A stretch of DNA of 60,000 nt. Origin: Membranipora membranacea (lineage: Eukaryota; Bryozoa; Gymnolaemata; Cheilostomatida; Membraniporidae). A program made the translations under genes and the position numbers. The stretch spans positions 15,626,001-15,686,000 of the forward strand of contig OU612068.1 in the NCBI GenBank assembly GCA_914767715.1, written 5' to 3'. This document shows positions 59,634 to 60,000 of the stretch, piece by piece. Within the stretch, counting starts at the first letter, position 1. Each line of letters opens with the position of its first letter. A model generated the notes under the pieces. That model did no database searches and was not told the origin of the DNA. It was given only the letters and a program-made list of their open reading frames with translations.

Positions 59634-60000
59634 CTGTGAGGATATAATGGTGGAAGGTTGAGGTGAAAGGAACAAACATGATTCAATTCATCTGTGCGAC
59701 ACACAGACATCATTCTGATCTGTAATCAAAAGCAAAGAAACACAATATTCTCGGGAGGGTGAAAGCATTAAGAGTTTTTGGTTAAAACAATATGTGGTAT
59801 AAGTCGTCAGATCTGAGATCTGAGACTGATGGTAACCAAAATGACGCAAGCGGCAGTCTCTCTTTAGGTCTTGTCACTAAAAAACTAAAAGCGTGTTTCA
59901 AACAATTAATAAATGTTATAAAAAGCAGTTCAATTATGATGAACTATTTTACATAGTGTGGATAGCAGGCTAGTTCTTCGAGCTGAACAAAGAAGAAGTT

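Larger units (their letters stand above)
57494..60000. repeat. Segmental duplication, copy 2 (runs off the window)
   Basis: Counterpart of 47392-50060, starting about 100 bp after the foldback right arm. It lacks the retroposon insertion of copy 1 and has about 77 bp more near 59204-59281. Confidence 0.95.

Noticed and set aside
1-60000. CRISPR arrays, operons, bacterial promoters, attachment sites
   Set aside because: The window is intron-rich animal DNA; no regularly spaced repeats or prokaryotic gene arrangement are present.

Overview
The window is nuclear DNA from an animal. It is AT-rich and carries intron-rich genes with GT/AG introns, mostly 100 to 600 bp long. The gene set (multi-domain carboxypeptidase D, ARL4, BAP31, an SH2 adaptor) is metazoan. 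Compact spacing and abundant small foldback repeats suggest a marine invertebrate. I lean towards a sponge or another early-branching animal, with low confidence; there is no decisive taxonomic marker. Exons were placed by hand from splice consensus and phase. Except for one gene whose middle is ambiguous, the phases close through every gene model.

Layout. 1-12.1 kb (minus): carboxypeptidase D-like gene, two active-looking repeats plus the start of a third that lacks a zinc ligand and meets an in-frame stop. 12.5-16.8 kb (plus): an unrecognised ~359-residue protein, head to head with it across 376 bp. 16.8-20.1 kb: non-coding. 20.1-24.1 kb (plus): ARL4-type small GTPase. 24.1-27.4 kb: non-coding. 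27.4-29.3 kb (plus): BAP31. 30.2-31.75 kb (minus): TIMM8-type mitochondrial chaperone, tail to tail with BAP31. 33.5-45.0 kb (plus): SKI2/SKIV2L exosome helicase, 25 exons, 1239 residues. 45.4-46.7 kb (plus): dihydroorotate dehydrogenase in a single exon. 46.8-60 kb: repeat-rich, with LINE remnants, an SH2-domain adaptor gene (minus), a foldback element holding a dead reverse transcriptase, and a second copy of the 3' part of the adaptor gene in a segmental duplication that runs off the window.

The genes are unrelated housekeeping or signalling loci; nothing suggests an operon or pathway cluster. The most unusual structure is a set of tiny perfect or near-perfect palindromes, each bracketed by a 7-bp direct repeat as if it had transposed. 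One group shares an 18-19 bp palindrome (CAAGGAGTTAACTCCTTG type) at three separate sites with three different 7-bp flanks. Longer hairpins of 37, 45 and 89 bp show the same 7-bp signature, and a 110-bp hairpin has an 8-bp one next to a splice acceptor. Two 510-bp TA-flanked MITEs are also present.
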